Origin: Indioceanicola profundi
GTDB taxonomy: Bacteria > Pseudomonadota > Alphaproteobacteria > Azospirillales > Azospirillaceae
Length of the DNA stretch: 64,000 nucleotides
Assembly: GCF_003568845.1 (NCBI RefSeq)
Contig: NZ_CP030126.1
Location: 1,019,001-1,083,000 of the forward strand
Direction: 5' to 3'
The notes under the pieces were generated by a model that saw nothing but the letters and a program-made list of their open reading frames with translations, did no database searches and was not told the DNA's origin. Positions 53,247 through 62,166 of this stretch are shown in pieces. Position numbers and translations under genes: made by a program. Each line of letters begins with the position of its first letter. The first letter of the stretch is position 1.

Positions 53247-53301
53247 GATAGGGAAGCAAGACCGCGAGGTCGACGCCAACCGCTTCCTGATGGAGACGAC
53301 G

Positions 53302-53499
53302 ATGACCGTAATCAGCTTCGCCAAGACGACCCGCAGGACGTCCGTGGCCCAGGCTCTCGCCGAAAGGGCGAAGGCCAAAGGGGCACAGGCTGAGCGGGAC
53401 TGGGTCGCCCGCATCCAGGACATGGTGCCGAACGCCGAGCTGGTGCCGGCGCTGGCCTCCGCGGCCGTGATGGTGCTCTGCCTGTCGCAGATCTTCTGA
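53302..53499 (+). CDS. Small tail-anchored protein in the pspB position
   Basis: A 65-aa protein from the ATG at 53302 (GGAGA upstream; an ATG 12 bases earlier is also open). The N-terminal half is basic and helical (TTRRTSVAQALAERAKAKG), and the last 19 residues (LVPALASAAVMVLCLSQIF) form one membrane helix. E. coli PspB is also small and single-pass, but its helix is N-terminal. No sequence likeness to PspB is seen. It is the first gene behind the sigma-54 promoter and precedes pspA by 61 bp. Confidence 0.7.
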   Translation: MTVISFAKTTRRTSVAQALAERAKAKGAQAERDWVARIQDMVPNAELVPALASAAVMVLCLSQIF

Positions 53500-53560
53500 T
53501 CCGCCGCAGCTCGCCCCTCCGCCAACCGACCGACGACCCCCGAGACCGAGGAATTTCCAA

Positions 53561-54223
53561 ATGGGCATCATCAACCGCATCGGCGACATCATCGACTCCA
53601 ACCTCTCCAGCGTGCTCGACCGTGCGGAGGACCCGGAGGTCGCCATCGGCTACGCCATCCGCAAGATGGAGGACGCTCTGACCGAGGCCCGCTCCGGCGC
53701 GGTCCGGCTGATGGCCGAGCGCAAGGGCTTCGAGGCGAGCTGGCGCGAGGCCGAGTTCGAGATGATGGAGTGGGAGCGGCGGGCCGAACTGGCCCTGTCC
53801 CATGGCCGTGAGGACCTGGCCCGCGCCGCCCTGACCGCCAAGGCCCGGATTGCCCAGGCGGCCAAGCCGGCCCATGACGAAATGGACGCCATCGATCAGG
53901 CCATTGCAAAGCTGAACGCCGATGCGCAGGCCTTGCAGGCAAAGCTGACCGAGGCGCATGCCCGCCGCCGCTCGATCGTCGCCCGCCACCGCGGCGCGGT
54001 GGATCGCCTCCGGGTCCGGGAGACCTTGTATGACGGCCGGCTGGATGAGGCCATGTCCCGCTACGACCAGCTGCACCGCCGGGTGGATCAGGTGGAGGCG
54101 CGGTCGGAGATGATGACGCCCCGCCGGCCCTTCACCCTGGCCGAGGAAATCGACGCCTTGGCGGCCGACGCCCGCGTGAGTGAGGAGCTGGCCGCCCTCA
54201 AGGCCAAGGTCGCGGCGCGCTGA
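53561..54223 (+). CDS. pspA: Phage shock protein A (PspA/IM30)
   Basis: A 220-aa, almost fully helical protein of the PspA/IM30 ESCRT-III-like family that protects the inner membrane and, in E. coli, holds PspF inactive. The amphipathic N-terminus MGIINRIGDIIDSNLSSVLD and EDPEVAIGYAIRKMEDAL are characteristic. Coiled-coil segments fill residues 30-190. The length fits. It is the second gene of the sigma-54-type operon, followed by pspC. Confidence 0.95.
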   Translation: MGIINRIGDIIDSNLSSVLDRAEDPEVAIGYAIRKMEDALTEARSGAVRLMAERKGFEASWREAEFEMMEWERRAELALSHGREDLARAALTAKARIAQAAKPAHDEMDAIDQAIAKLNADAQALQAKLTEAHARRRSIVARHRGAVDRLRVRETLYDGRLDEAMSRYDQLHRRVDQVEARSEMMTPRRPFTLAEEIDALAADARVSEELAALKAKVAAR

Positions 54224-54261
54224 CGCGCTGCCCGCGACCGACCTGACCGAACTCTTTCCCT

Positions 54262-54600
54262 ATGGAGACCGACGTGAACGCTTTCGACCGCATGCGCCAC
54301 ACTGCCCGGACGCGCAAGCTGTGCAAGGACAAGGTGAATGGCTGGATTTTCGGCATCTGCGCCGGAGTGGCCTGGTGGCTGGGCGTGAAGACCTGGTTCA
54401 TCCGCCTGCTGGCCGTCATCGCCCTGATCATGTGGCCCGAAGCCGTGATTCTGGCCTATGTGGTGGGCGCACTGGTCCTGAATCGCCGTCCCCGCGACAG
54501 CTATGACCGGACCGAGGATCGGTTCGGCCGCAAGAAGGATGAGGATCGCTACGGCCGCGACTGGCGGCGCGAGTGGGACCGGTTCGAGCGCGGCTACTGA
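54262..54600 (+). CDS. pspC: PspC-domain membrane protein
   Basis: A 112-aa protein with a PspC domain. Two hydrophobic helices lie at about 27-45 and 48-72, with GWIFGICAGVAWWLGVKTW as the family signature. The C-terminal tail is strongly charged (YGRDWRREWDRFERGY). An alternative GTG start lies 12 bases downstream. In E. coli PspC works with PspB as the membrane sensor that draws PspA away from PspF. Confidence 0.9.
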   Translation: METDVNAFDRMRHTARTRKLCKDKVNGWIFGICAGVAWWLGVKTWFIRLLAVIALIMWPEAVILAYVVGALVLNRRPRDSYDRTEDRFGRKKDEDRYGRDWRREWDRFERGY

Positions 54601-54651
54601 GCCGCTGACGCAATCGCCGGGGCGGCGGGCGGGCCCCCCGGCGGTAGAGGC

Positions 54652-54679
54652 CCCGCCCGGCACAAGGATGCCGGGCGGG
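54652..54679. terminator. GC hairpin after pspC
   Basis: CCCGCCCGGCA and TGCCGGGCGGG form an 11-bp stem with a 6-base loop. There is no T tract. It is the first of two hairpins behind the psp operon. Confidence 0.5.
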
Positions 54680-54755
54680 ACGCCTCGAACCCGAACCGCC
54701 CCGGGAATCCGGATATCCGCAATGCCGACGGGCGGGTCGGCGATGTGGATCGGAG

Positions 54756-54786
54756 CCCCGCCGGGTCACAAGACCCGGCGGGGTTT
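54756..54786 (+). terminator. Terminator after the psp operon
   Basis: CCCCGCCGGGT (54756-54766) pairs with ACCCGGCGGGG (54773-54783) and TTT follows. It lies just before the end of the convergent MocR gene. Confidence 0.8.
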
Positions 54787-54794
54787 CCCTTTGC

Positions 54795-56198
54795 TCAGAC
54801 CAGTGTCGTCATCACGGCAGTAGGTTCCGTCAGCAGGTTGGCGACGACGTGCAGGGCGGATTCCAATTGATCCTCCCGATCCACGGAACAGAGGCAGATA
54901 CGCACCGCATGGGGCGTGTCGCCGCGGGCTACGGTAAAGGCATCCGCCGGCGTCACTTTGATCCGCCGTGCCATCAACTCGCGCGCGAACTCCTCCCGCC
55001 GCCATGCCTCCGGCAGTGTCAGCCAGAGATGGGTGATACGCGGGTCGGAGCCCGCCGGCTCCTGCCCGAGCACCCGACGCGCCAGACCTTGCCGCTCCGC
55101 GACCAGGGCACGGCGGCGCGCCGCGATTCCGCCGGCTTCGCCGCTTTCAATGAGTTCCGCCGCCGCGATGGTGCCGAGATGGGCCGTGCTCAGCAGCGAG
55201 GCGCGCAGCATCGTCGCCGTCCGCTCCCACAGCGGCTCGGGCGGAACGATGAAGCCTGTGCGGAGACCGGGAAACAGGCTCTTGGACAGGCTCGTGACAT
55301 AGACGGTCACATCCGGACCGATTTCCGCCAGGGTCGCCAGAGGCTGCGGATTGAGGAAGCCGTAGACGTCATCCTCCACCAGCGTCAGGCCGATCCGCCG
55401 CGCGACCTCCACCAGCGCCTTCCGGCGTTCCAGCGGCATCGTCGCGGTGGTGGGGTTCTGGAGGGTAGGCATGCAATAGAGAGTGTGAGCACCGTGCTGG
55501 GCAGCCAATGCCCCAACCGCATCGGGCAACAGACCGTCCTTGTCCATCGGCACCGGAATCAGACGCAGCCCCAGCAGGGAGGCCAGCGCCTTCACGCCGG
55601 GATATGTCAGTTGCTCCACCAGCACGGCGTCGCCGGGGCGGGTCAGCGTGCTGAATGCCGCATGAAGACCACCCTGTCCGCCGGCGGTGATCAGGACCCT
55701 CTCGTCCGGAACAGAGAGAGCGGCGGTCTCCTCAATCCATACTGATGCCGCACGGCGGAGCCGGGTTGCGCCATTGGTGTGATTGTATCCCATCAATGCC
55801 GACAGGTCCGCCCGTGCAGCCACGCCGGCCAGGGCCTTGCGCAGGACCGGGGCGTCCGGCCAGACGGCGGAGGAGTTCACCGACAGATCGATGATGTCAG
55901 CGGCCGGCGGCGGCTCAAGAGGGGCGTTGGGCAGACGGCGAGGGTCCTGCACGAAGGTTCCGCGACCGACTTCCCCGCCGACCAGACCCTGACGCTCCGC
56001 TTCCTGATAGGCCCGGGTAATTGTTCCAACCGTGACCTTCAGCTTCCAGGCCAGATCCCGATGAGTCGGCAATCGGCTTCCGGGCGGCAGGCGTCCGGAC
56101 ACAACGTCATCATGCAAAGCCGCAGCGATGGCCCGGTAGACCGGGCCGGTACGCTGGCTGATATCCGGATGCCAATCAGCAATCGGGTAACTTGTCAT
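54795..56198 (-). CDS. MocR-family (GntR plus aminotransferase) regulator
   Basis: A 467-aa transcription factor with an N-terminal GntR winged helix (about 15-80, LPPGSRLPTHRDLAWKLKVT, a 20-residue recognition region) and a C-terminal class I aminotransferase domain. The PLP lysine is expected in VTSLSKSLFPGLRTGF. The ATG at 56198 is preferred over the ATG at 56225, because the predicted promoter would start the transcript at about 56227. It is divergent from the DUF1127-LysE-GNAT-PhzF-GNAT genes, and MocR proteins normally control such a divergent neighbour. Confidence 0.93.
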   Translation of the reverse strand: MTSYPIADWHPDISQRTGPVYRAIAAALHDDVVSGRLPPGSRLPTHRDLAWKLKVTVGTITRAYQEAERQGLVGGEVGRGTFVQDPRRLPNAPLEPPPAADIIDLSVNSSAVWPDAPVLRKALAGVAARADLSALMGYNHTNGATRLRRAASVWIEETAALSVPDERVLITAGGQGGLHAAFSTLTRPGDAVLVEQLTYPGVKALASLLGLRLIPVPMDKDGLLPDAVGALAAQHGAHTLYCMPTLQNPTTATMPLERRKALVEVARRIGLTLVEDDVYGFLNPQPLATLAEIGPDVTVYVTSLSKSLFPGLRTGFIVPPEPLWERTATMLRASLLSTAHLGTIAAAELIESGEAGGIAARRRALVAERQGLARRVLGQEPAGSDPRITHLWLTLPEAWRREEFARELMARRIKVTPADAFTVARGDTPHAVRICLCSVDREDQLESALHVVANLLTEPTAVMTTLV

Positions 56199-56233
56199 CG
56201 AGACAATGTCTCCATTGACCCTCATTTGAGAGG

Positions 56234-56262
56234 AGAATATCCCGATTGTGCCCGCTGTACAA
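56234..56262 (-). promoter_or_regulatory. Promoter of the MocR gene
   Basis: On the minus strand TTGTAC (56262-56257) and TATTCT (56239-56234) are 17 bases apart. The -35 element lies in the centre of the palindrome, so a bound protein would block it. Confidence 0.55.
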
Positions 56263-56273
56263 GGCGGACAATC
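56244..56273. promoter_or_regulatory. Candidate MocR operator
   Basis: GATTGT-N6-TGTACA-N6-ACAATC is a 30-bp palindrome with three symmetrical blocks, placed between the divergent MocR and DUF1127-LysE transcripts. Autoregulation with control of the divergent operon fits known MocR behaviour. Confidence 0.5.
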
Positions 56274-56303
56274 AGGCTCAATCGTCTGGATTGGGAGGGT
56301 TGT

Positions 56304-56555
56304 ATGGGTACAATGTCTTCGACACCATTGCCCGGCGGTGTGTCAGCCTACAAGGCGTCGGCGCTTCCGCCGGCTGGGGACCGGCTGGTCATTCCCGACC
56401 TTCTGGGTTCGCTCGTTGCCTGGGCCGCCCAGTTGCAGGCGCGCCGTCGTCAGCGCGCGGCCCTGCGCAAGTTGGATGAGCGCATGCTGCGCGACATTGG
56501 CGTAAGCGTTGCCGATGCGGAGATGGAAGCCGATAAATGGCCTTGGCAGCCCTGA
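56304..56555 (+). CDS. DUF1127 protein
   Basis: An 83-aa protein ending in a DUF1127 (YjiS-like) domain with RRRQRAALRKLDERMLRDIG and VSVADAEMEADKWPW. GGGAGGG lies 4 bases before the ATG at 56304. DUF1127 proteins of alphaproteobacteria have been linked to RNA binding and phosphate or stress responses. It is the first gene of the operon divergent from MocR and precedes the LysE gene by 9 bp. Confidence 0.88.
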   Translation: MGTMSSTPLPGGVSAYKASALPPAGDRLVIPDLLGSLVAWAAQLQARRRQRAALRKLDERMLRDIGVSVADAEMEADKWPWQP

Positions 56556-56564
56556 GGTAAGGCA

Positions 56565-57161
56565 ATGACCTCCATCGAGCCCGTCGTGGCCCTCGCGGCC
56601 TTTGCCTTCGCGGCATCGATCACGCCGGGACCGAACAACATGGTCCTGGCGGCATCCGGCGCCACCTTCGGGTTTCGCCGGACGGTGCCTTGCATGTTGG
56701 GCACCGGCGTGGGGTTCGCTGCGCTGATCCTGGCCGCCGGGATCGGCGGAGAATTGCTGTTGTCCGCCGTTCCCTGGCTGGAATCGGCACTCCGGTTCGT
56801 GGGCACGGCCTATCTGCTCTATCTGGCCTGGCGCATCGCCACGGCCGGCAGGGCGGAGGCGAAGGGCGGCACGCGTCCAGTGACCTTCTGGGAGGCCGCG
56901 GCATTCCAGTTCGTCAATCCCAAGGGGGTGGGCGTCGCCATAAGCGCCCATGCGGCGTTCCGCATTCCGGAACTGGGGGCCGCGGGAAGCGTGCTGACGG
57001 TTACGCTGGTTTTCGCGCTGGTCAGCATTCTTTCGATCTGCGCCTGGGCAGGGCTCGGCACAACGGCCGGCCGGTTCCTGCGATCCGACCGGGCGCTGAG
57101 GGCCTTCAATCTTGTCCTCGGCGGCTTGACAGCCGCCAGTGCCGCACTCCTGTTCCTGTAA
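56565..57161 (+). CDS. LysE-family amino-acid exporter
   Basis: A 198-aa inner-membrane exporter of the LysE/RhtB family with about 6 hydrophobic segments. The family signature SITPGPNNMVLAASGATFGF (20 residues) is near the N-terminus, and QFVNPKGVGVAISAH is in the middle. It is expected to expel an amino acid or a related compound. It lies between DUF1127 and a GNAT gene under likely MocR control. Confidence 0.92.
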   Translation: MTSIEPVVALAAFAFAASITPGPNNMVLAASGATFGFRRTVPCMLGTGVGFAALILAAGIGGELLLSAVPWLESALRFVGTAYLLYLAWRIATAGRAEAKGGTRPVTFWEAAAFQFVNPKGVGVAISAHAAFRIPELGAAGSVLTVTLVFALVSILSICAWAGLGTTAGRFLRSDRALRAFNLVLGGLTAASAALLFL

Positions 57162-57171
57162 GGGCCTTGCA

Positions 57172-57603
57172 ATGGAAATCCTGTACCGCGTCGAACCGGA
57201 CCTGACCCCGGCTGAGTTCGTGGATGTGCTGCACCGCTCGGGTCTTGCCGAGCGGCGGCCGGTGGATGAGCCGGAGCGGATCGAGCGCATGCTGCGCCAT
57301 GCGAACCTGACAGTGGGCGCGCGCACATCCGACGGGCTGCTGGTCGGTGTAGCGCGATCCGTCACCGACTTCAGCTTCTGCTGCTACATGTCCGATCTCG
57401 CGGTTGACCGGGAATGGCAGGGCAGGGGGATCGGCAAGCGGCTGATGCAGGCGACCCGCGACGAGGCCAATCGCGGGCTGGAGATTGCGCCGGACGGGCG
57501 GCCCCTGCGCTGCCTGCTGCTCTCCGCCCCTGGCGCCATGACCTATTACCCCCAGGCCGGGCTGGCCCGGCTGGATAACGCGTTCGACTTCACCGATCTC
57601 TGA
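57172..57603 (+). CDS. GNAT acetyltransferase, first of the cassette
   Basis: A 143-aa GNAT protein from the ATG at 57172. The acetyl-CoA motif is REWQGRGIGKRLMQ, preceded by CCYMSDLAVD. The C-terminal SAPGAMTYYPQAGLARLDNA is typical. The substrate is unknown. It starts 10 bp after the LysE gene, so it is co-transcribed. Confidence 0.9.
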   Translation: MEILYRVEPDLTPAEFVDVLHRSGLAERRPVDEPERIERMLRHANLTVGARTSDGLLVGVARSVTDFSFCCYMSDLAVDREWQGRGIGKRLMQATRDEANRGLEIAPDGRPLRCLLLSAPGAMTYYPQAGLARLDNAFDFTDL

Positions 57604-57614
57604 GGAGAGTTCCC

Positions 57615-58412
57615 ATGCGCCTGAGCATGTACCAGGTGGATGCCTTCACCAGCCGGATCTTCGGCGGCAATCCGGCCGCCGTGATCCCGCTCGAGGCGCC
57701 GATGCCGTCCGACCTCATGCAGGCCATCGCGGCGGAGAACAACCTCTCCGAAACGGCCTTTCTGGTGCCGGAAGGGGATCGGTGGGGCTTGCGCTGGTTC
57801 ACACCGGAGGTGGAGGTGGATCTCTGCGGCCACGCCACGCTGGCAAGCGCCTTCGTCATCGCCGAGGTGCTGCGCCCCGGTGCTGACCGCATGGTGTTCC
57901 GCACGGAACAGGCGGGCGAACTAACGGTGGAGCGCACCGGCGATATCTACACGCTGGACTTCCCGTCCCGTCCGCCGCAGCCGGCTATCCCGCCGGCCGA
58001 ACTGCTTCCAGGTCTGGGCGGCCCGGCCCCGGTGGAGGTTCGCAAGGCACGCGACTGGTTCGTGGTCTATGAGACGGCGCAGCAGGTGCTCGACCTGAAA
58101 CCAAATTTCGAGCGCCTCTCCGTCCTGCCGGACATGGCCATCGTCACCGCCCCTGGGCCGCTGGCCGGGGAGGAGGGCGTGGATTTCGTCAGCCGCTTCT
58201 TCGCCCCCGGCAAGGGCATCGCGGAGGACCCGGTGACGGGCTCCGCCCATTGCAGTCTGATCCCCTATTGGGCGGAGAAGCTGGGCAAGTCCACGCTCAA
58301 GGCCAGACAGGTCTCCCGCCGTGGTGGTGATCTCTCCTGCGCCCTTGTTGGCGACCGTGTGCGCATCGGCGGACAGGCGGTGATGTACATGGAAGGCAGC
58401 ATCCGTGTCTGA
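57615..58412 (+). CDS. PhzF-family epimerase/isomerase-like protein
   Basis: A 265-aa protein with the two-domain diaminopimelate-epimerase-like fold of the PhzF family. The catalytic Glu is E46 in NLSETAFLV, the second motif is CGHATLASAFV (in the sequence DLCGHATL), and the C-terminal motif is EDPVTGSAHC. Phenazine genes are absent, so the role is another isomerisation or detoxification step. It overlaps the next gene by 8 bp. Confidence 0.92.
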   Translation: MRLSMYQVDAFTSRIFGGNPAAVIPLEAPMPSDLMQAIAAENNLSETAFLVPEGDRWGLRWFTPEVEVDLCGHATLASAFVIAEVLRPGADRMVFRTEQAGELTVERTGDIYTLDFPSRPPQPAIPPAELLPGLGGPAPVEVRKARDWFVVYETAQQVLDLKPNFERLSVLPDMAIVTAPGPLAGEEGVDFVSRFFAPGKGIAEDPVTGSAHCSLIPYWAEKLGKSTLKARQVSRRGGDLSCALVGDRVRIGGQAVMYMEGSIRV

Positions 58413-58857
58413 TCCTGTTCCGCCCAAAAGCTGGGTCCGCGAGGACGGGTTCGTGTTGAGCACGGACCCGGGCCGCCTGAATTTCGCGGTCGTCCACGCC
58501 TACCTTACCCGCAGCTACTGGTCCCCCGGAGTGAGCCGGGAGAGGGTGGAACGGGCGGCACGGAATGCACTCTGCTACGGGCTCTATGGTCCCGACGGAG
58601 CGCAGGTCGGCTACGCCCGCGTGATCACCGACCGCGCCACCCTGGCCTATCTGGCCGATGTCTTCGTGCTGGAGGAGGTGCGCGGCAAGGGCCTGGGACG
58701 CTGGATGGTGGAGATTGTCGTGAACGACCCCGATCTGTCCGATCTTCGGCGCTGGATGCTGTTCACGCGGGACGCGCACGGCTTGTATGAGCGGTTCGGC
58801 TTCGGCCCTCTGCCGGCGCCGCAGACCGCCATGGTCCGTTCCGGCCCGGCGTCCTGA
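58405..58857 (+). CDS. GNAT acetyltransferase, second of the cassette
   Basis: A 150-aa GNAT protein starting with GTG inside the end of the PhzF gene. The motif DVFVLEEVRGKGLGRWMVE holds the acetyl-CoA loop, and FTRDAHGLYERFGFGPL is the typical C-terminal part. It is distinct in sequence from the first GNAT of the cassette. It is the last gene of the likely MocR-controlled operon. Confidence 0.9.
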   Translation: MSDPVPPKSWVREDGFVLSTDPGRLNFAVVHAYLTRSYWSPGVSRERVERAARNALCYGLYGPDGAQVGYARVITDRATLAYLADVFVLEEVRGKGLGRWMVEIVVNDPDLSDLRRWMLFTRDAHGLYERFGFGPLPAPQTAMVRSGPAS

Positions 58858-59006
58858 TGCAACGTGATCGGATTACGAGTGCGTCGTTTGCGCCACCATT
58901 GGTAATGGTTGTGGGTTTACCCCGAACGGATAATTGCGCAGAATAGACCTGTTGCGTCGACCGTCCCTTCCGCTGGGATGGAGGTCGGTCCGTATCCTGG
59001 GGTCGA

Positions 59007-60719
59007 GTGGTGGACAAGAAGCGTCTGGTCGGGGTGACCCGGACATCGTTCGAACTGCACAGCTTCCATGGCGACCAGTGGCTGCTCGTCAAGGACGGGG
59101 CTGAACTGCGCCAGATCGAACCCGCTGCCGCACTGCTGGTTCAGCGCAACGAGGTGGATGGCATTCGCCTTGTCCGCCGCACCGACTATCTCGACCATGA
59201 TTTTTCAGTCACCGTGACGATCCTGAAGCGCCTGCGCACCGGCGTTCAGGAAGCCGACCCGCTGCAGCGCGCCAATCCCGGCCGTGACGCCTCCTGGTGC
59301 GAGAAGCCGGAGGATTTTCTGGGGGACGTTCAGAGGCAGGTCATGCGTGGCCTGCTGGCCAAGTACCTGGATGAGCGTCGGCTGACCCCGCTGGAGATCC
59401 TTAACCACGAGCTCCATGCCAAGGCCCTTGACCAGGCCGGAACCACCGTTCAGGGCGCGTTGCAGCGTTTGGCGAGCCAGCAGGTCCGCGGCACCCAGCA
59501 GTCCGCCGTAGGGCGGATGAAGGAGTTGATCGCCCTGGCCGACGGCGTGCTGGCCGGTCTACTGAAGCAAGCCAAATCAGGGCCGATCCATCCGTTGAAG
59601 CCCGGCGGCTTCGCGGCGCTGGCCGGAAGCCTGAATGGCGGGCCGGCGGAGGTGACCGCTGCCCTTTACCGGTCCGTCGCCGCTCATCTCTCAGCAGCCA
59701 AAAGCTGGGTGGAGAAGCTGGACCTCCTGTTCCAGCTCTGGGAGCCGGACCTGACCGTGCGGGAGATGCGTATTCTCGACAGCATCGCGGCGGAAATCCT
59801 GGCCTCGCCGCTGGCGCTGAAGGAGCTTGCAGGCAAGGAGCGCAACCGGTTCGAGTTGGTCACGAACGCCATAGACCTTCATGCCGGCAACCTCGGCAAA
59901 GGGGAGGGGGAGTGGCCGGCGGGCGTTCGGGCGCTTTCGCTGCTGCTGGCGGAGGGCGTGCTGCCCCGGACCATGGCGGAACTGCGCACGGGCCTGCTCC
60001 GTCACCTCCATGCCCGTTTGCCGCTCCGCACCGGTTCCGGTCTGCGCGATGAGATGCGGGCTACGGCGGAGGTTCTGGAACACCTCAGGCTACATGCGCC
60101 GGCACTTGCCCGCGATGAGGAGGTGCTGGAGGCATTGGCGCTCCGCGCCGACCGTCTGATTCAGCCGGAGGCGATGGCGGAGATGATGGCGACGGCGCGC
60201 AGCCTCGCCGCACGGATCGACCTTGTGTTGACTCTCGTGGAAGAGGTGCCGGGCGATCCGCCCAAGGCCAAGCTCGCCCCCTATCTCCGCTCCCTGATCA
60301 GCCCGGAAGACATGATCCGGGAATGCGGCAACCGGGCGGAGGCGATCCGCAGCCTTTCCGATACTGCCCGGCGCATCCACGCCTCACGTCTGCCCGGCGC
60401 TGCGAAGCGGGACATGCTGGAGGTGTTGGATATGGCGGTCCATGACTGCATCCGGACGGAAATCCTGGGCAATGGGTCGGTGAACTTCACCGACCGCATT
60501 CTGATGCTGCTGCGCCTTTGCTCAGGATTGCCGGATGGGCGGGCGCGGCAGTTGGCAGGGGATACGCTGACTCAGGCGCTGCGGCGACCGGAATTCATCC
60601 TGAACTATCTGGAGCGGTTTCCCGGTGCCGGGGAACGTCGTGTCGCTTACCAGAAGCTCTGCGACGCCCTCGTCGAATCCGGTCTTGTGGATCGTGCGCT
60701 GGTGCCCAAAGCGGCCTGA
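59007..60719 (+). CDS. Large unknown protein
   Basis: A 570-aa protein with a GTG start. No signal peptide or membrane helix is seen, so it is probably cytoplasmic. The first 80 residues look beta-rich ([18 protein letters not shown], then a repeated [15 protein letters not shown]), and the rest is a long run of Leu-rich amphipathic helices, for example LLDSIA-type and [11 protein letters not shown] segments. No enzyme motif, nucleotide-binding loop or metal site was recognised. A short A/T-richer region upstream (near 58910-58950) could hold a promoter. Confidence 0.75.
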   Translation: MVDKKRLVGVTRTSFELHSFHGDQWLLVKDGAELRQIEPAAALLVQRNEVDGIRLVRRTDYLDHDFSVTVTILKRLRTGVQEADPLQRANPGRDASWCEKPEDFLGDVQRQVMRGLLAKYLDERRLTPLEILNHELHAKALDQAGTTVQGALQRLASQQVRGTQQSAVGRMKELIALADGVLAGLLKQAKSGPIHPLKPGGFAALAGSLNGGPAEVTAALYRSVAAHLSAAKSWVEKLDLLFQLWEPDLTVREMRILDSIAAEILASPLALKELAGKERNRFELVTNAIDLHAGNLGKGEGEWPAGVRALSLLLAEGVLPRTMAELRTGLLRHLHARLPLRTGSGLRDEMRATAEVLEHLRLHAPALARDEEVLEALALRADRLIQPEAMAEMMATARSLAARIDLVLTLVEEVPGDPPKAKLAPYLRSLISPEDMIRECGNRAEAIRSLSDTARRIHASRLPGAAKRDMLEVLDMAVHDCIRTEILGNGSVNFTDRILMLLRLCSGLPDGRARQLAGDTLTQALRRPEFILNYLERFPGAGERRVAYQKLCDALVESGLVDRALVPKAA

Positions 60720-60874
60720 GTCGCGCACCATTATTTCGCCTGCGTGGCTCACATGGCCGGAATGTGTCCGGCACAGCGCTGACGGGTGTTGACCGCATCC
60801 GCTGGTTTCCCTACCTTCCGCGGCGGGACACGCCCCCCCAACGGGGCGCTACTATTCTGGAAGGAATAGCCATA

Positions 60875-62032
60875 ATGGCTCCGCCAATGCCCGAGATTCG
60901 CCCCGCGAATCCCCAGTTCTCTTCCGGCCCCTGCGCGAAGCGCCCTGGCTGGAGCCTCGATGCCCTGAAAGGGGCCCTGGTGGGACGCTCCCACCGGTCG
61001 AAGCCCGGCAAGGCCAAGCTGGCCAAGGTCATCGACCTCTCCCGCGAAATCCTGAACATCCCGGCCGACTACCGCATCGGCATCGTGCCCGCATCCGACA
61101 CCGGCGCCGTCGAAATGGCGCTCTGGTCGCTGCTGGGTGCGCGCGGCGTCGACATGCTGGCCTGGGAAAGCTTCGGCAAGGACTGGGTGACCGACGTCGC
61201 CAAGCAGCTCAAGCTGCCGGACGTTCGCACCTTCACCGCCCCCTATGGCGAGCTGCCGGACCTGACGCAGGTGGACTGGACCCGCGACGTGGTCTTCACC
61301 TGGAACGGCACCACCTCCGGCGTGCGCGTGCCGAACGGCGACTGGATCAGCGACAGCCGCGAAGGGCTGGCGATCTGCGACGCCACCTCCGCCACCTTCG
61401 CCATGGACCTGCCCTGGTCCAAACTGGATGTGGTCACCTGGTCCTGGCAGAAGGTCCTGGGCGGCGAGGCCGCGCACGGCATGCTGGTGCTGAGCCCCCG
61501 CGCCGTGGAGCGGCTGGAGAGCTACAAGCCGGCCTGGCCGCTGCCGAAAATCTTCCGCATGACCAAGGACGGAAAGATCGTCGAAGGCATCTTCAAGGGC
61601 GAGACGATCAACACCCCCTCCATGATCGCGGTGGAGGACGCCATCGACGGCCTCACCTGGGCCAAGGAGATCGGCGGCCTGCCGGCGCTGATCGGCCGGT
61701 CCCAGGCGAACTTGAAGGCCATCGCCGACTGGGCGGCCCGGACCGATTGGGTGGATTTCCTGCCCGTGAAGGCGGAGACCCGCTCCTGCACCTCCATCTG
61801 CCTGAAGATCGTCGATCCCTGGGCCACCGCCCAGCCGGCCGACGCGCAGGCTGAGATCGCGAAGAAGCTGGCCTCCCTGCTGGAGAAGGAGGGCGTAGCC
61901 CTCGACGCCGGCGCCTACCGCGACGCTCCTCCGGGCATCCGCATCTGGGGCGGCGCCACGGTCGAGACCGCCGATATCGAGGCGCTGCTGCCCTGGCTGG
62001 ACTGGGCCTATGCCACAGTGAAGGCGGGTTGA
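60875..62032 (+). CDS. serC: Phosphoserine aminotransferase
   Basis: Makes phosphoserine from 3-phosphohydroxypyruvate and glutamate. It has 385 aa from the ATG at 60875 (AAGGA upstream) and belongs to the alphaproteobacterial/archaeal type. The PLP lysine is in [15 protein letters not shown], and [19 protein letters not shown] is the N-terminal signature. The frame is open upstream without support. serA follows 513 bp downstream, with a palindromic repeat and a DUF486 gene between. Confidence 0.96.
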   Translation: MAPPMPEIRPANPQFSSGPCAKRPGWSLDALKGALVGRSHRSKPGKAKLAKVIDLSREILNIPADYRIGIVPASDTGAVEMALWSLLGARGVDMLAWESFGKDWVTDVAKQLKLPDVRTFTAPYGELPDLTQVDWTRDVVFTWNGTTSGVRVPNGDWISDSREGLAICDATSATFAMDLPWSKLDVVTWSWQKVLGGEAAHGMLVLSPRAVERLESYKPAWPLPKIFRMTKDGKIVEGIFKGETINTPSMIAVEDAIDGLTWAKEIGGLPALIGRSQANLKAIADWAARTDWVDFLPVKAETRSCTSICLKIVDPWATAQPADAQAEIAKKLASLLEKEGVALDAGAYRDAPPGIRIWGGATVETADIEALLPWLDWAYATVKAG

Positions 62033-62038
62033 GTTTTC

Positions 62039-62133
62039 CGTACGTCGGATCAAGCGTAGCGCCGATCCGACGCAGTGGTGACAGTTCTGCACCGGTGTGT
62101 CGGATCATTGCCCAGGGCTCGATCCGACCTACG
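62039..62133. repeat. REP-like palindromic doublet, copy C
   Basis: CGTACGTCGGATC (62039-62051) pairs with GATCCGACCTACG (62121-62133), and GATCCGAC (62064-62071) with GTGTCGGATC (62097-62106). The order and loops match the reverse complement of copy B. It lies 7 bp after the serC stop, between serC and the DUF486 gene. Confidence 0.85.
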
Positions 62134-62166
62134 GACGCCATGGCCCTCGTTCCGGCGAGCCACGAA

